From Sphingomonas paeninsulae (lineage in GTDB: Bacteria; Pseudomonadota; Alphaproteobacteria; Sphingomonadales; Sphingomonadaceae): DNA of 64,000 nt. The notes under the pieces were generated by a model. That model was given only the letters and a program-made list of their open reading frames with translations. It was not told the DNA's origin and did not search any database. The translations under genes were made by a program, and so were the position numbers. Shown in pieces: positions 26,216-36,409 of this stretch (position 1 is its first letter; each line of letters starts with the position of its first letter). Where the stretch lies: positions 682,001 to 746,000 of the forward strand of contig NZ_CP032829.1 of the NCBI RefSeq assembly GCF_003660165.1, given 5' to 3'.

Positions 26216-28477
26216 TTATATCCCGAATTTATTGTCCCGGGGAAACCCGGTCGGTGGCATCCGGCCAGCAGCACCGCGAGCCGCCCGCCACGGCGTTAGA
26301 TCAGCCTCCGTCCGTGTGCGGCCGCTGTCGCCACCCATCGGCCAGCTCAGGCCATTGGCGAAAGTCAGCGAGATTGCATCCGCCAGACCGCCATCGCGAT
26401 AACGCTGAAGCGACACACCCTGCCCGCGCGACATTTCGGGAAGTTCGCTCAATGGAAAGATCACCAGCTTGCGATTTTCGCCAATCGTCGCAACGAAATC
26501 ATGGTCTGGTGCAATCGAACGAACGATCGCCAGTTTCGCGCCCGCCTTCACATTAACAACCTGCCGTCCCTTGCGCGTCTCGGCGATCAGTTCGGAAACC
26601 TGTGCAACAAAGCCGCGACCGTCACCGGCGACCAGCAACAATTTTGCATCGCGCCGCGCTGTGAACATACGGATGATGCCGGTTTCGCCAGGCAAGTCGA
26701 TCATCAGGCGTACCGGTTCGCCAAAGCCACGACCGCCCGGCAATTTGTCAGCGCCGAGCGTGTAGAACCGGCCATCTGCGGCGGCGATCATGATCTTGTC
26801 GGTCGTCTGGGCGTGGATGGCGAATGCGGGCCCATCGCCTTCCTTAAACTTTGTCGTCTCTGCGCTGGAAAGGTCGGCATGACCTTTCAACGCCCGAATC
26901 CAGCCCTTTTGCGACAGGATCACGGTCACCGGCTCACGTTCGATCATCGCATCGAGCGGCACTTCCTTGGCAGGCGCGGCTTCGGAGACGGTCGTGCGGC
27001 GCTTGCCCAAAACGGTTTCCGGGCCATAGCGTTCGCGGAGTTTGCCGAGGTCGTTTTTCAGCTTGGTGCGCTGGCGAGCCGGGCTTTCGACGAGCGCAGC
27101 CAGTCCCTGACGTTCCTTGTCGAGCTTGCCGCGTTCGTTCTTGATTTCCATTTCCTCAAGCCGCCGCAACGAGCGTAGCCGCATGTTGAGAATAGCTTCG
27201 GCTTGCCGGTCGTTGAGCGAAAACTCCTCGATCATCACCGGTTTCGGCTCATCTTCGGTCCGGATGATCTCAATCACGCGATCGAGGTTCAGATAAGCGA
27301 TCAGATAACCGTCGAGCAGTTCGATGCGGTCGTCGATCTTGCCGATCCGGTGATTCGCGCGACGGATCATGACTTCGAACTGGTGGAGCAACCACGCGTT
27401 CAGCACCGCCTTCAGGCTCATCACGCGCGGCGTACGATCGGCACCGAGAACGTTGAGATTAAGCGAGATCTTTACTTCGAGTTCGGTCAGCCGGAACAAG
27501 CTCTCCATCAGCACATCGGCATCGACCGAGCGGCTGCGCGGTTCGATGACGACGCGGATTGCCTCATCGCTTTCATCGCGGACGTCGGCGAGGATCGGCA
27601 GCTTCTTGTCGTTGATGATCGTGGCGATGGCCTCGATCAGCTTGCCCTTTTGTACGCCATAAGGAATTTCGGTGACGACGGCGACCCAGGTCCCGCGCCC
27701 AAGATCCTCGATATGCCAGCGCGAACGAACACGGAATGACCCCCGCCCCGTCTCGTAAGCACGCGCAATTGCCGACGGGTGATCGACGATCAGACCACCG
27801 GTTGGGAGATCGGGGCCTTGCACAAAGGCCATCAGCTTGGCGTCGTCCGCGTCGGGCTGATCAATCAGCAACGCCGCGGCATCGAGGATTTCGGCGACAT
27901 TGTGCGGCGGAATGCTGGTCGCCATGCCAACGGCAATACCGCTCGAACCATTTGCAAGCAGGTTCGGGAACAGGCCCGGCATGAGTTCGGGTTCTTCGTC
28001 TTCCCCGTTATAGGTAGCGCGAAAATCTACGGTGCCGTCGTCAAGGCCGGCCATCACATCCATTGCGACCGTGGTCAGCCGAGCCTCGGTGTACCGATAA
28101 GCAGCAGCGCCATCGCCATCGATGTTGCCAAAGTTCCCCTGCCCATCGACCAATGGATAACGCAGCGAAAACGTCTGCGCGAGGCGGACCATTGCATCAT
28201 AAACCGACTGGTCGCCGTGCGGGTGATATTTGCCGATAACATCGCCGACGACGCGCGCACATTTCTTATACCCGCTGGCCGGATCGAGCTTCAGCAACCG
28301 CATCGCCCACAACAGTCGCCGATGAACGGGCTTTAACCCATCACGCAAGTCGGGCAGCGATCGCGCTGTGATCGTGGACATCGCATAGACGAGATACCGA
28401 TCCGACAACGCAGTATCGAACGGCGAATCGACAATCAGGTCAAAGGGGTCGGAGGAGGAGCCGGTGCGCGCGATCAT
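26216..28477 (-). CDS. parC: DNA topoisomerase IV subunit A
   Basis: A 753-residue type IIA topoisomerase subunit that decatenates daughter chromosomes with ParE. The N-terminal winged-helix region has [47 protein letters not shown], and the catalytic Tyr in [12 protein letters not shown] coiled-coil and a C-terminal beta-pinwheel follow. It is closer to ParC than GyrA: shorter tail and no clear GyrA box. The ATG at 28477 has GGGAGCGGA immediately upstream and is preferred to the TTG at 28495. parE is not in the window. Confidence 0.92.
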   Translation of the reverse strand: MIARTGSSSDPFDLIVDSPFDTALSDRYLVYAMSTITARSLPDLRDGLKPVHRRLLWAMRLLKLDPASGYKKCARVVGDVIGKYHPHGDQSVYDAMVRLAQTFSLRYPLVDGQGNFGNIDGDGAAAYRYTEARLTTVAMDVMAGLDDGTVDFRATYNGEDEEPELMPGLFPNLLANGSSGIAVGMATSIPPHNVAEILDAAALLIDQPDADDAKLMAFVQGPDLPTGGLIVDHPSAIARAYETGRGSFRVRSRWHIEDLGRGTWVAVVTEIPYGVQKGKLIEAIATIINDKKLPILADVRDESDEAIRVVIEPRSRSVDADVLMESLFRLTELEVKISLNLNVLGADRTPRVMSLKAVLNAWLLHQFEVMIRRANHRIGKIDDRIELLDGYLIAYLNLDRVIEIIRTEDEPKPVMIEEFSLNDRQAEAILNMRLRSLRRLEEMEIKNERGKLDKERQGLAALVESPARQRTKLKNDLGKLRERYGPETVLGKRRTTVSEAAPAKEVPLDAMIEREPVTVILSQKGWIRALKGHADLSSAETTKFKEGDGPAFAIHAQTTDKIMIAAADGRFYTLGADKLPGGRGFGEPVRLMIDLPGETGIIRMFTARRDAKLLLVAGDGRGFVAQVSELIAETRKGRQVVNVKAGAKLAIVRSIAPDHDFVATIGENRKLVIFPLSELPEMSRGQGVSLQRYRDGGLADAISLTFANGLSWPMGGDSGRTRTEADLTPWRAARGAAGRMPPTGFPRDNKFGI

Positions 28478-28576
28478 TCCGCTCCCATCTATCAAAGCAA
28501 ACCCGGTATGGCGAGGTTGTTTGAAGCCCGCGGGTTCTTATCTCTCAGCCTCCCCAAATCCCGCGGAGAATTCCGA

Positions 28577-29617
28577 ATGCGCTACAATCAAATGGGCAAT
28601 ACCGGCCTGAAAGTTTCCGAACTTTGTCTCGGCACGATGACTTTTGGCGAAACCGGTGACGGCAATCCGATGTGGGGCACAATCGCGGGGTTGGACCAGC
28701 CGGGCGTCGATGCGATCGTCAAACGCGCCATCAACGCCGGGATCAATTTTTTCGACACGGCCAATGTCTATTCGAACGGCGTTTCAGAGGAGATGCTCGG
28801 GCGCGCCTTCAAGAACCTTGGCACCAAGCGCACCGATGCCGTGATTGCCACCAAGTTTTTTGGCTCGATGGGTGAAGGACCAAACGACCGCAGTGGATCG
28901 CGCGGGCATATCATGGACGCGGTGGATGCAAGCCTGAAGCGCCTCGATACCGATCATATTGATTTATATCAGATGCACGGCACCGACATAGTCACACCAA
29001 TCGACGAAACATTGCGCGCGCTCGACGATCTCGTGAGCAGCGGCAAGGTACGGTATATCGGTGTGTCTAACTGGATGGCCTGGAAAATCGCGAAGGCTCT
29101 CGGCCGTTCGGAAGCCAAAGGCTATGCGCGATTCGAAACGCTACAAGCCTATTACACCATCGCCAGCCGGGATCTGGAACGCGACATCATCCCACTGCTG
29201 GAAAGCGAAAAGGTCGGGCTGATGGTGTGGTCGCCGCTCGCTGGCGGCCTCTTGTCGGGGAAATACAATCGCAATGGTGAAGGAGATCAGGGCCGCCGCG
29301 CCGCGTTCGATTTCCCACCGGTAAACAAGGACCGCGCGTTCAACTGCATCGACGCGATGCGTCCGATCGCGGAAGCACACGGCAGCACGGTGGCTCAGGT
29401 TGCGCTGGCCTATATTCTCGCCAAACCGTTCGTGACGAGTGTGATTATCGGGGCGAAGCGGATCGAACAGCTCGAGGATAATTTGAAAGCAGTGGATGTG
29501 AAACTGACCGCGGAGGATATGAAGACGCTGGATACGGTCAGCGCACTGCCTCCCGAATATCCAGGCTGGATGATCGATTTCCAGAACGGCGCCGCTCGAC
29601 CCCAGTCCCAGGATTAA
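28577..29617 (+). CDS. Aldo/keto reductase
   Basis: A 346-residue TIM-barrel NADPH-dependent reductase. It has the family N-terminus MRYNQMGNTGLKVSELCLGTMTFG, the DTANVYSNGVSEEMLG motif with the catalytic Tyr and Asp, KVRYIGVSNWMAW, and the C-terminal cofactor site with SVIIGAKRIEQLEDN. The catalytic Lys and His positions fall in IATKFF and YQMHGTD. The ATG at 28577 is preferred to an earlier in-frame start. It is divergent from parC and converges on glsA. Substrate unknown. Confidence 0.9.
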   Translation: MRYNQMGNTGLKVSELCLGTMTFGETGDGNPMWGTIAGLDQPGVDAIVKRAINAGINFFDTANVYSNGVSEEMLGRAFKNLGTKRTDAVIATKFFGSMGEGPNDRSGSRGHIMDAVDASLKRLDTDHIDLYQMHGTDIVTPIDETLRALDDLVSSGKVRYIGVSNWMAWKIAKALGRSEAKGYARFETLQAYYTIASRDLERDIIPLLESEKVGLMVWSPLAGGLLSGKYNRNGEGDQGRRAAFDFPPVNKDRAFNCIDAMRPIAEAHGSTVAQVALAYILAKPFVTSVIIGAKRIEQLEDNLKAVDVKLTAEDMKTLDTVSALPPEYPGWMIDFQNGAARPQSQD

Positions 29618-29628
29618 TTGGGGTAAGA

Positions 29629-30558
29629 TTAAGGCGTAAACACCGACCAGTTCGTAGCGGCAGCGAGGCGTTCGAGCGCTTCGCTGCCAAGGTGTGAATT
29701 GCCGCGTTTATTAAGGCCGGGCGACCAGACCGCAATGCTCGCCTTGCCGGGCACGATGGCAAGGATGCCGCCCCCGACGCCCGATTTCCCCGGAATCCCG
29801 ACACGAAAGGCAAACTCACCCGACCCGTCATAATGTCCGCAGGTCAGCATCAGTGCCATGATGCGCCGTGCGCGGACGGCGGACACGACGGCGCGCCCAG
29901 TGTCGGGATGGCGACCGTCGAGCATCAAAAACCGTCCGGCAAGAGCCAGTTGCGTGCAGTTCATCGCAATCGCACATTGGTGGAAATAGACGCGCAGAGC
30001 GCCTCCGACATCATGCTCCATATTGTTGAAAGAGCGCATGTAATTGGCAAGCGCCGCGTTACGGAACCCGGTCTGTTCTTCGGAACTGGCAACTTCTGAA
30101 TCGATAAAGACGCTCTCGTCGCCCGAAAGGAAACGGACGAAACGCAATATATCGCCAATCGCTTCGCGCGGTTCGGAGCCGCCGAGGACGACATCCGACA
30201 CGACGATCGCACCTGCGTTGATGAACGGATTGCGCGGGATGCCCTTTTCAGCCTCAAGCTGGACGACCGAGTTGAACGCGGACCCCGATGGTTCCACGCC
30301 AACCCGCCGCCACAACGTCTCGCCTATCTTGCCGAGAGCAAGGGTCAGCGCAAAGACCTTTGATACCGACTGGATCGAGAACGAAACGTCCGCATCGCCG
30401 CCCTTGTGCACTGTCCCATCGGCGGTCACGATCGCGATACCGAAATGCTTTGGATCGACGCCACCGAGGCTGGGGATATAGTCCGCGACCTTCCCGCGAT
30501 CGACCGCATGCGCGGCATCAGCTGTGATCTCTTCGATCAGGCCGGCCAGGTCGATCAT
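29629..30558 (-). CDS. glsA: Glutaminase A
   Basis: A 309-residue serine-dependent glutaminase that converts glutamine to glutamate and ammonia. The SxxK catalytic pair is Ser64 and Lys67 in SIQSVSKVF, and family motifs include [34 protein letters not shown] and the C-terminal [17 protein letters not shown]. Length and motifs are normal. The gene begins one base after the cytochrome b561 stop, so they share a transcript, with no obvious metabolic link. Confidence 0.93.
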   Translation of the reverse strand: MIDLAGLIEEITADAAHAVDRGKVADYIPSLGGVDPKHFGIAIVTADGTVHKGGDADVSFSIQSVSKVFALTLALGKIGETLWRRVGVEPSGSAFNSVVQLEAEKGIPRNPFINAGAIVVSDVVLGGSEPREAIGDILRFVRFLSGDESVFIDSEVASSEEQTGFRNAALANYMRSFNNMEHDVGGALRVYFHQCAIAMNCTQLALAGRFLMLDGRHPDTGRAVVSAVRARRIMALMLTCGHYDGSGEFAFRVGIPGKSGVGGGILAIVPGKASIAVWSPGLNKRGNSHLGSEALERLAAATNWSVFTP

Positions 30559-30559
30559 G

Positions 30560-31126
30560 CTAGCTCCGTCCCGGCCACATCCGCATCAATTCGCGATCTC
30601 TGTCGATCCACTGATGCTTCAAAGCGCCCGCGATGTGCGCAAACACCAGAATATAAAGCGCTAATGCAAGGTTTTCGTGAAAATTGGCAAAGCTGTCGTG
30701 CACCGTCTTTTTTGCAACCGGGTCCATCGCCAGCACATTGGGCAGCCGCGGCCATTCGAACAGGCCGAACCAGTACATCGGATGGGTCGCGGCATCCTTA
30801 TAAGCCGAATCCATGATCCAGCCGGTCAGGGGCAGCCCAAAGATGACGAGATAAAACAGCAGGTGAACACCGTGCGCGCTGAACTTTTCCCACTTTTTGT
30901 GATGGACCGGCAGCGCGGGCGGGCGATGCGTCAATCGCCACAACAGCCGCATGATCGCGAGGCCAAGGACCGTAATACCAATGGACTTGTGCATATCGAT
31001 GGCCGGACGAACTCCCGCATCTGGATAGAAATCCCACGTCAGCGCAAGGAAGACGTTGATGACAATCAACGCAGCGATCACCCAATGAAGCGCCATTGCC
31101 GTGCGGGTATAACGAGCGACTGCCAT
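30560..31126 (-). CDS. Cytochrome b561
   Basis: A 188-residue four-helix membrane cytochrome b. The heme-ligating histidines sit in [30 protein letters not shown] and [15 protein letters not shown], the usual four-helix ligand pattern of the CybB family. It would pass electrons between quinol and a periplasmic acceptor such as superoxide. ATG 31126 is the natural start; the frame is open further upstream but has no family similarity. It is followed directly by glsA and is divergent from the glycosyltransferase gene. Confidence 0.88.
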   Translation of the reverse strand: MAVARYTRTAMALHWVIAALIVINVFLALTWDFYPDAGVRPAIDMHKSIGITVLGLAIMRLLWRLTHRPPALPVHHKKWEKFSAHGVHLLFYLVIFGLPLTGWIMDSAYKDAATHPMYWFGLFEWPRLPNVLAMDPVAKKTVHDSFANFHENLALALYILVFAHIAGALKHQWIDRDRELMRMWPGRS

Positions 31127-31244
31127 TCTTCGGCTCCGGTTTTGCTGGGGTTGGGTAATAGGAGGTTCAGGTGATTTCCCGCAACTTAACGCTGGCATGG
31201 CCGAGGTCCAGCACCTATTGCGCGCCGGTTCCAAAGGATAAATC

Positions 31245-32723
31245 TTGCCCCTGAAGACGCTAGAACAGACGCTTGGCACCACATCGCCACGGCTGAACCC
31301 TCCTGCTCGACCGTGGACCGGCGCGGTGATCTGGATGTCAGCGGTGGCGCTGTTCATCGCCCTGTTCGCGCAGGGGTTCGTGCGGATGGGTGTTGCGGCA
31401 TGGGCAGTGGGGCTCGTGTATATTCTCTATGATACGGCGCTGCTGATCTTCGTGGCGCGTCGAACGTATCGGCTGGTCGGTAAGCCCGCCGCTGTTTCGG
31501 CAAGACCGCCTCTCGCCTCGCTCGCGGTCGTCGTGGCCGCCTATAATGAAGCCCCCGTCTTGCAAGTCACGATCGAGGCGCTGCTTGCTCAGGCCAGCCC
31601 GCCAGAATTGATCGTCATTGCCGACGACGGGTCCGATGATGACAGCGCGACCGTGCTGGCGCGCATCTATGGCCTGCGCCCGCCGTTGCTCGGTACTTTG
31701 GGTGAGGCCGGGACTGTCGCGCCAACGTTGCGCTGGTTGCGCCTGCCCCGCAGCGGCAAAGCGCGCGCGCTGAACATGGCAATCCCGTTGATCGATGCCG
31801 ATATCGTACTGACCGTGGACGCCGATACTCTGCTCGAACCCGGTGCATTGGTGGCGATGCGGCGCGCCTTTGACGCCGAACCGAAACTTGTGGCGGCGAC
31901 CGGCGTTCTGCGTCCGATTTGTGGTGACAGTAATTCGGGCCGTATTTTCCAGTGGTTCCAGACCTACGAATATGTCCGCAATTTCATGTCGCGCTATGCA
32001 TGGATGGGGTCGAACAGCCTGTTGCTGATTTCAGGCGCGTTTGCAGGGTTCCGGCGTGAGGCGCTGGTCGCAGTGGGCGGCTTCGATCCCGAATGTCTGG
32101 TCGAGGATTATGAGGTGATGCACCGCCTCCACCGCTATTCGATCGACAATGATTTCGGCTGGACGGTACGCGTGCTGGGCGATGCTCAGGCCAGCACCGA
32201 TAGTCCGGGCACGCTGATGCCATTCCTTCGCCAGCGGCGGCGGTGGTTTGCCGGGTTCCTCCAGACCCAACTCTGGAACCGCGATATGATCGGCAACCGG
32301 CGCTATGGCGCGCTTGGAACTGCGATGATGCCGGTGAAATCGCTGGACACGGTGCAGCCACTTTATGGGCTAGCCGCGTTCGCGCTGCTCATAACATTCA
32401 TCGTAACCGGCAATCTGAAGGTCGCCCTGCCCGTCATCATCGCAATGGTCGCCAAGGTGGTGATCGACCTTTGCTATCTGCTGTGGTCGCTGAAACTTTA
32501 CCGGCACTGGACCGGCCAGCGCCTCAGTCCGTGGGGCGCATTGGCATCGGCTGTGGTAGAGCCGCTCACGTTCCAGTTACTGCGCCATGCGGGTGCCGCA
32601 TGGGGATGGTATGTGTTCCTTACCAAGAAGCAGGTTTGGGGCACCACGGCGCGGGGGGAATATTGTCGCGGATCGATGCCCCGAACGATCGTGCTGTGGA
32701 TGCCGGATCGCCTGCCTGACTGA
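31245..32723 (+). CDS. Membrane glycosyltransferase, family GT2
   Basis: A 492-residue processive-type glycosyltransferase. Two N-terminal helices precede the GT-A domain with VVVAAYNEAPVLQ, ADDGSDDD, VDADTLLEPGA (metal-binding DxD), VEDYEVMHRL (catalytic acid) and RQRRRWFAGFLQ (the QxxRW box). Four C-terminal helices follow. The order matches cellulose/hyaluronan/PNAG synthase relatives, so it probably builds or exports a polysaccharide at the inner membrane. The start is TTG at 31245 with AAAGGA seven bases before; the next in-frame ATG would delete the first helix. No PilZ domain or partner gene is adjacent. Confidence 0.87.
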   Translation: MPLKTLEQTLGTTSPRLNPPARPWTGAVIWMSAVALFIALFAQGFVRMGVAAWAVGLVYILYDTALLIFVARRTYRLVGKPAAVSARPPLASLAVVVAAYNEAPVLQVTIEALLAQASPPELIVIADDGSDDDSATVLARIYGLRPPLLGTLGEAGTVAPTLRWLRLPRSGKARALNMAIPLIDADIVLTVDADTLLEPGALVAMRRAFDAEPKLVAATGVLRPICGDSNSGRIFQWFQTYEYVRNFMSRYAWMGSNSLLLISGAFAGFRREALVAVGGFDPECLVEDYEVMHRLHRYSIDNDFGWTVRVLGDAQASTDSPGTLMPFLRQRRRWFAGFLQTQLWNRDMIGNRRYGALGTAMMPVKSLDTVQPLYGLAAFALLITFIVTGNLKVALPVIIAMVAKVVIDLCYLLWSLKLYRHWTGQRLSPWGALASAVVEPLTFQLLRHAGAAWGWYVFLTKKQVWGTTARGEYCRGSMPRTIVLWMPDRLPD

Positions 32724-32759
32724 CTATACGAACAGAGGCCATCTCGCTAAGGGCGTGCC

Positions 32760-34970
32760 ATGTCGGATATCACGCCCCAGATCGTCGCCGAACACGGCTT
32801 TTCCCCCGAAGAATACGAACGCGTCCTGAACGCGATGGGCCGTGAGCCCAATATGACCGAACTCGGCATATTTTCGGTGATGTGGTCGGAACATTGCAGC
32901 TATAAATCTTCGATTATCCATTTGAAAAAGCTGCCGACTACCGGACCGCAGGTCATTTGCGGGCCGGGCGAAAACGCTGGCGTGGTCGATATCGGCGACG
33001 GTCAGGCAGTCATCTTCAAGATGGAGAGCCATAACCACCCAAGCTATATCGAACCCTATCAGGGCGCGGCGACGGGCGTTGGCGGCATCCTGCGCGATGT
33101 CTTCACGATGGGCGCGCGGCCGGTTGCGAACCTGAACGCGTTGCGATTCGGGCGGCCCGATCATCCGAAGATGAAGCACCTTATTGCCGGAGTCGTGCGC
33201 GGCATCGGTGGCTACGGCAATTGCGTCGGCGTGCCGACAGTTGGTGGTGAGGTGAACTTCCACGCCGCTTATGATGGTAACATCCTCGTCAACGCGATGA
33301 CGGTTGGCGTGGCCGAACAGGACAAGATTTTTTACTCGGCGGCTTCGGGTGTCGGCAACTCTATCGTCTATGTCGGTTCGAAAACCGGTCGCGACGGCAT
33401 CCACGGTGCTACGATGGCAAGCGCGGACTTCTCAGAGGATTCGGAGGAGAAGCGCCCAACGGTTCAGGTCGGCGATCCGTTCACCGAGAAACTGCTGATC
33501 GAGGCGTGCCTCGAACTGATGGCTTCCGACGCAATCGTCGCGATTCAGGATATGGGCGCGGCTGGACTGACGTCTTCGGCGGTCGAGATGGCGAGCAAGG
33601 GCCAGGTCGGCATCGAACTCGACATGGACGCCGTGCCGTGCCGCGAAACCGGCATGACGCCGTATGAAATGATGCTGAGCGAATCGCAGGAGCGGATGCT
33701 CATGGTCCTGAAGCCGGGGCGCGAAGATTTCGCGGAAGCCATCTTCAAGAAGTGGGAACTCGACTTCGCGGTTATCGGCAAAGTGACCGAGACCGGCCAT
33801 ATGGTGCTGACGTGGAAGGGCGATGTCGTTTGCGACATTCCGCTTGGTCCACTCGCCGACGATGCGCCGCGTTATGACCGCCCGTGGGTGCCAACGCCAA
33901 AGCGCGCAGCCCTGACCGACGTGCCGCAGTCAGCCGATATCGGTGCCGATCTGTTGAAGCTGATGGGATCGCCCGACATCGCCAGCCGTCGCTGGATCTG
34001 GGAGCAATATGACTGTCAGGTCGGAGCGGATACCGTCCAGCGGCCCGGCGGCGATGCTGCCGTCGTACGCGTCCACGGCACGCAAAAGGGGCTGGCGATC
34101 ACGACCGATTGCACCCCGCGTTATTGCTATGCCGATCCGGTCGAGGGCGGGAAGCAGGCGATTGCCGAAGCGTATCGGAATTTGAGCGCTGTGGGCGCCA
34201 AGCCGCTGGCGGCCACCGACTGCATGAACTTCGGCAACCCGCAGCGCCCTGAGATCATGGGCCAGTTTGTGGGTTGTATCGAGGGGATGGGCGAAGCCTG
34301 TCGCGCCCTCGACTTCCCGATCGTGAGTGGCAACGTGTCGCTTTATAACGAAACCAAGAACGACGACGGCACCGGCAGCGCGATCTTGCCAACGCCTGCA
34401 ATTGGTGGCGTCGGGTTGCTGGCCGACTGGTCGAAATCGGCCACAATCGCGTTCAAGGCCGTGGGTGAGGCGATTTACCTTCTCGGCAAAAGCAACGGCC
34501 ATATCGGGCAATCGGTTTGGCTAAGGGATGTCGTTGGTCGCGAAGATGGGCCACCGCCTCCGGTCGATCTCCATGCCGAGCGTCTGAACGGCTCCCATGT
34601 TCGCGAATGGATCGCCGCAGGACTTGTTACTGCGGTCCACGATCTGTCGGATGGTGGATTGGCAGTAGCGCTTGCGGAAATGGCACTGGCTGGCAAGCTT
34701 GGCGCAATAACTGCAGCTGCCACACACGATATGACCCCGGAAGCATGGTGGTTCGGAGAGGATCAGAGCCGTTACATCGTGACGGTTGCCGACGTTGCCG
34801 CTTTTGAAAAGCACCTTGGCGCGGGCAATGACAGTTTCGATGCACAGGGCGGTCAGACTCACCGCATCGGTACAACTGGGGGTAACGAGATTCTCGGTGT
34901 CTCTGTCTCTGATCTGAGCGTCGCACACGAGGGCTTTTTCCCGAATCTGATGGGCGACGGCATTTCATAA
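32760..34970 (+). CDS. purL: Phosphoribosylformylglycinamidine synthase subunit PurL
   Basis: A 736-residue small-type PurL that, with PurS and PurQ, converts FGAR to FGAM in purine synthesis. Motifs include [11 protein letters not shown] near the N-terminus, [22 protein letters not shown], and [17 protein letters not shown] in the second half. No glutaminase domain is fused, as expected for the small form. purS and purQ are not in the window. Start ATG 32760 follows AAGGGCGTGCC. Confidence 0.95.
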   Translation: MSDITPQIVAEHGFSPEEYERVLNAMGREPNMTELGIFSVMWSEHCSYKSSIIHLKKLPTTGPQVICGPGENAGVVDIGDGQAVIFKMESHNHPSYIEPYQGAATGVGGILRDVFTMGARPVANLNALRFGRPDHPKMKHLIAGVVRGIGGYGNCVGVPTVGGEVNFHAAYDGNILVNAMTVGVAEQDKIFYSAASGVGNSIVYVGSKTGRDGIHGATMASADFSEDSEEKRPTVQVGDPFTEKLLIEACLELMASDAIVAIQDMGAAGLTSSAVEMASKGQVGIELDMDAVPCRETGMTPYEMMLSESQERMLMVLKPGREDFAEAIFKKWELDFAVIGKVTETGHMVLTWKGDVVCDIPLGPLADDAPRYDRPWVPTPKRAALTDVPQSADIGADLLKLMGSPDIASRRWIWEQYDCQVGADTVQRPGGDAAVVRVHGTQKGLAITTDCTPRYCYADPVEGGKQAIAEAYRNLSAVGAKPLAATDCMNFGNPQRPEIMGQFVGCIEGMGEACRALDFPIVSGNVSLYNETKNDDGTGSAILPTPAIGGVGLLADWSKSATIAFKAVGEAIYLLGKSNGHIGQSVWLRDVVGREDGPPPPVDLHAERLNGSHVREWIAAGLVTAVHDLSDGGLAVALAEMALAGKLGAITAAATHDMTPEAWWFGEDQSRYIVTVADVAAFEKHLGAGNDSFDAQGGQTHRIGTTGGNEILGVSVSDLSVAHEGFFPNLMGDGIS

Positions 34971-34984
34971 GACACCCCCGCTTT

Positions 34985-35051
34985 CCTGAGCCTGTCGAAG
35001 GATTGTCCGTCTTTCTACCTCAACAAGCACACGGATCTTTCGACAGGCGCA
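34985..35051. repeat. Inverted intergenic repeat CCTGAGCCTGTCGAAG type
   Basis: CCTGTCGAA (34991-34999) pairs with TTCGACAGG (35039-35047), with imperfect extensions on both sides, directly after purL. From memory, a TTCGACAGGCTCAGG core is a common extragenic repeat in sphingomonads. It could double as the purL transcript end, though no T-run is present. Confidence 0.55.
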
Positions 35052-35086
35052 AGGAAGCAGTTTAATCGCAACATACAAACTTCCTA

Positions 35087-35108
35087 TTGCGAGCCATTAT
35101 CATTCGCG
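35087..35108. promoter_or_regulatory. Fur-box-like operator upstream of bfd
   Basis: TTGCGAGCCATTATCATTCG resembles proteobacterial Fur boxes; read on the other strand it contains GAATGATAATGG. It ends 14 bp before the bfd start. The link to Fur is inferred from pattern and from the iron-storage genes that follow. Confidence 0.45.
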
Positions 35109-35121
35109 CTAGCGAGTGGTC

Positions 35122-35292
35122 ATGGTCGTATGTATCTGCAACGCGATTCGCGAAAATCAGGTCCGGGATGCCGCACGTGCGGGGTCGTTCGAGCCCAAAT
35201 GCGCTTATCGGCGGCTTGGCTGTCAGGTGAAATGTGGTCAGTGCATTCCCTTCGCACGTGAAATCATAGCGTCCGAGCACGCGACTGCTTGA
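35122..35292 (+). CDS. bfd: Bacterioferritin-associated ferredoxin
   Basis: A 56-residue [2Fe-2S] protein that donates electrons to bacterioferritin to release stored iron. It starts with MVVCICNAIRENQVRDAARAG and ends with CQVKCGQCIPFAREII, giving the Bfd ligand pattern CxC near the N-terminus and a CxxC near the C-terminus (the CGQC pair). It lies 103 bp upstream of bfr in the same direction, the usual pairing, and downstream of a Fur-box-like site. A small AAATGGC/GCCATTT hairpin (35310-35331) follows its stop. Short but well supported. Confidence 0.88.
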   Translation: MVVCICNAIRENQVRDAARAGSFEPKCAYRRLGCQVKCGQCIPFAREIIASEHATA

Positions 35293-35395
35293 CGGTCGCA
35301 TTAGCAAAGAAATGGCTGAAATCCGCCATTTTCTGCCTATTATTTAACTTCATTGCGTCTATGCTACGACAGAATTTGCAGCGGAGCATTGCGCC

Positions 35396-35878
35396 ATGAA
35401 GGGCGATCCAAAGGTCATCGAATTTCTGAATACGGCGCTCAAGAACGAGCTGACCGCGATCAACCAGTATTTCCTGCATTACCGGATGCTCGATCATTGG
35501 GGCGTGCATAAGCTCGCCAAATTCGAATATGGCGAATCCATCGATGAGATGAAGCACGCAGACACACTGTCGCAGCGAATCCTTTTTCTCGACGGCCTGC
35601 CTAACTTCCAACTGCTTGGACGCCTCCGCATCGGAGAGTCGGTCGAGGAGGTTCTAAAAGCCGATTTGGCGCTCGAGGAAGAAGCCCTTCCCCCGCTTCG
35701 CGATGGCATCGCTTATTGTGAAACGGTGCGCGATTATGTGACCCGCGACATCCTCGCGCACATTCTCGAAAGCGAAGAAGAGCATGTCGATACGCTGGAG
35801 CGTCAGTTCGACATGATCCGCCAGATGGGCATCGCCAACTATATTCAGTTGCAGTCAAAGGCTGAAGGCGAAAGCTGA
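35396..35878 (+). CDS. bfr: Bacterioferritin
   Basis: A 160-residue heme-containing ferritin subunit; 24 subunits form an iron-storage shell. All di-iron ligands are present (Glu18, Glu51, His54, Glu94, Glu127, His130), Tyr25 is kept, and Met52 is the interfacial heme ligand. The ferroxidase site is therefore intact. GGAG lies upstream of the ATG. bfd upstream should supply electrons for iron release. Expression is probably iron-responsive. Confidence 0.95.
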   Translation: MKGDPKVIEFLNTALKNELTAINQYFLHYRMLDHWGVHKLAKFEYGESIDEMKHADTLSQRILFLDGLPNFQLLGRLRIGESVEEVLKADLALEEEALPPLRDGIAYCETVRDYVTRDILAHILESEEEHVDTLERQFDMIRQMGIANYIQLQSKAEGES

Positions 35879-35888
35879 ACGGTCGCGT

Positions 35889-36320
35889 TTAAAGCTGGCC
35901 GAACCGCTGATTGGCGGCTTCGGCTTTACGTCCGAAGGCACGGCGTTCCACCAGCGGATTGGTCTCGCGTTCAAAGGCTAGCAAGGTGTCGTCAAACAGC
36001 CCACGCAGCTTGACGACATCAGGAAGCGCCTCATCGGGGCTCTGTCGCCATTCAACGCTCTGGCGGGCGACGATTTCGATCTTTTCGGCAAGGTCGGCGA
36101 GCGCATCTGCTCCAAACTGCGATGCCTCGCCTTTTAATGTGTGCGCTGGCAGCACCATTGCGGCTGCATCGGCGGAACGCATGGCATCTTCGATCGCCAC
36201 GACCGACTTCGCGCCATCTTCGCGAAAATAGCCGAGAATCCGCACGAAATCGGCCCCAAGCTCGCTACGCGCGCTCGAGAATCCGGCCCAGTCGATAATC
36301 GTTTCGGCTTCTTCGGACAC
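35889..36320 (-). CDS. Hpt-domain phosphotransfer protein
   Basis: A 143-residue helical protein with a histidine phosphotransfer domain: the phosphorylatable His is in LPAHTLKGEASQFGADALA (about residue 59), the standard AHxLKGxAxxxG pattern. The basic C-terminal tail (NPLVERRAFGRKAEAANQRFGQL) is not part of the domain. It would relay phosphate between a hybrid kinase and a response regulator; neither is encoded nearby, so the partners are unknown. The start is GTG with GGAG upstream. It converges on bfr. Confidence 0.85.
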   Translation of the reverse strand: MSEEAETIIDWAGFSSARSELGADFVRILGYFREDGAKSVVAIEDAMRSADAAAMVLPAHTLKGEASQFGADALADLAEKIEIVARQSVEWRQSPDEALPDVVKLRGLFDDTLLAFERETNPLVERRAFGRKAEAANQRFGQL

Positions 36321-36409
36321 TCAAGGCACTCCACGGGTTCGACTTGTGTCCCACCACAAGCCTTCGCCTTAGAGCATCCAAGTAAATACAGTGTTACGCA
36401 GGCCCCGGA

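Noticed and set aside
35062-35307. 81-codon frame on the minus strand before bfr
   Set aside because: It is opposite the bfd gene, whose four cysteines and position before bfr are far better support.
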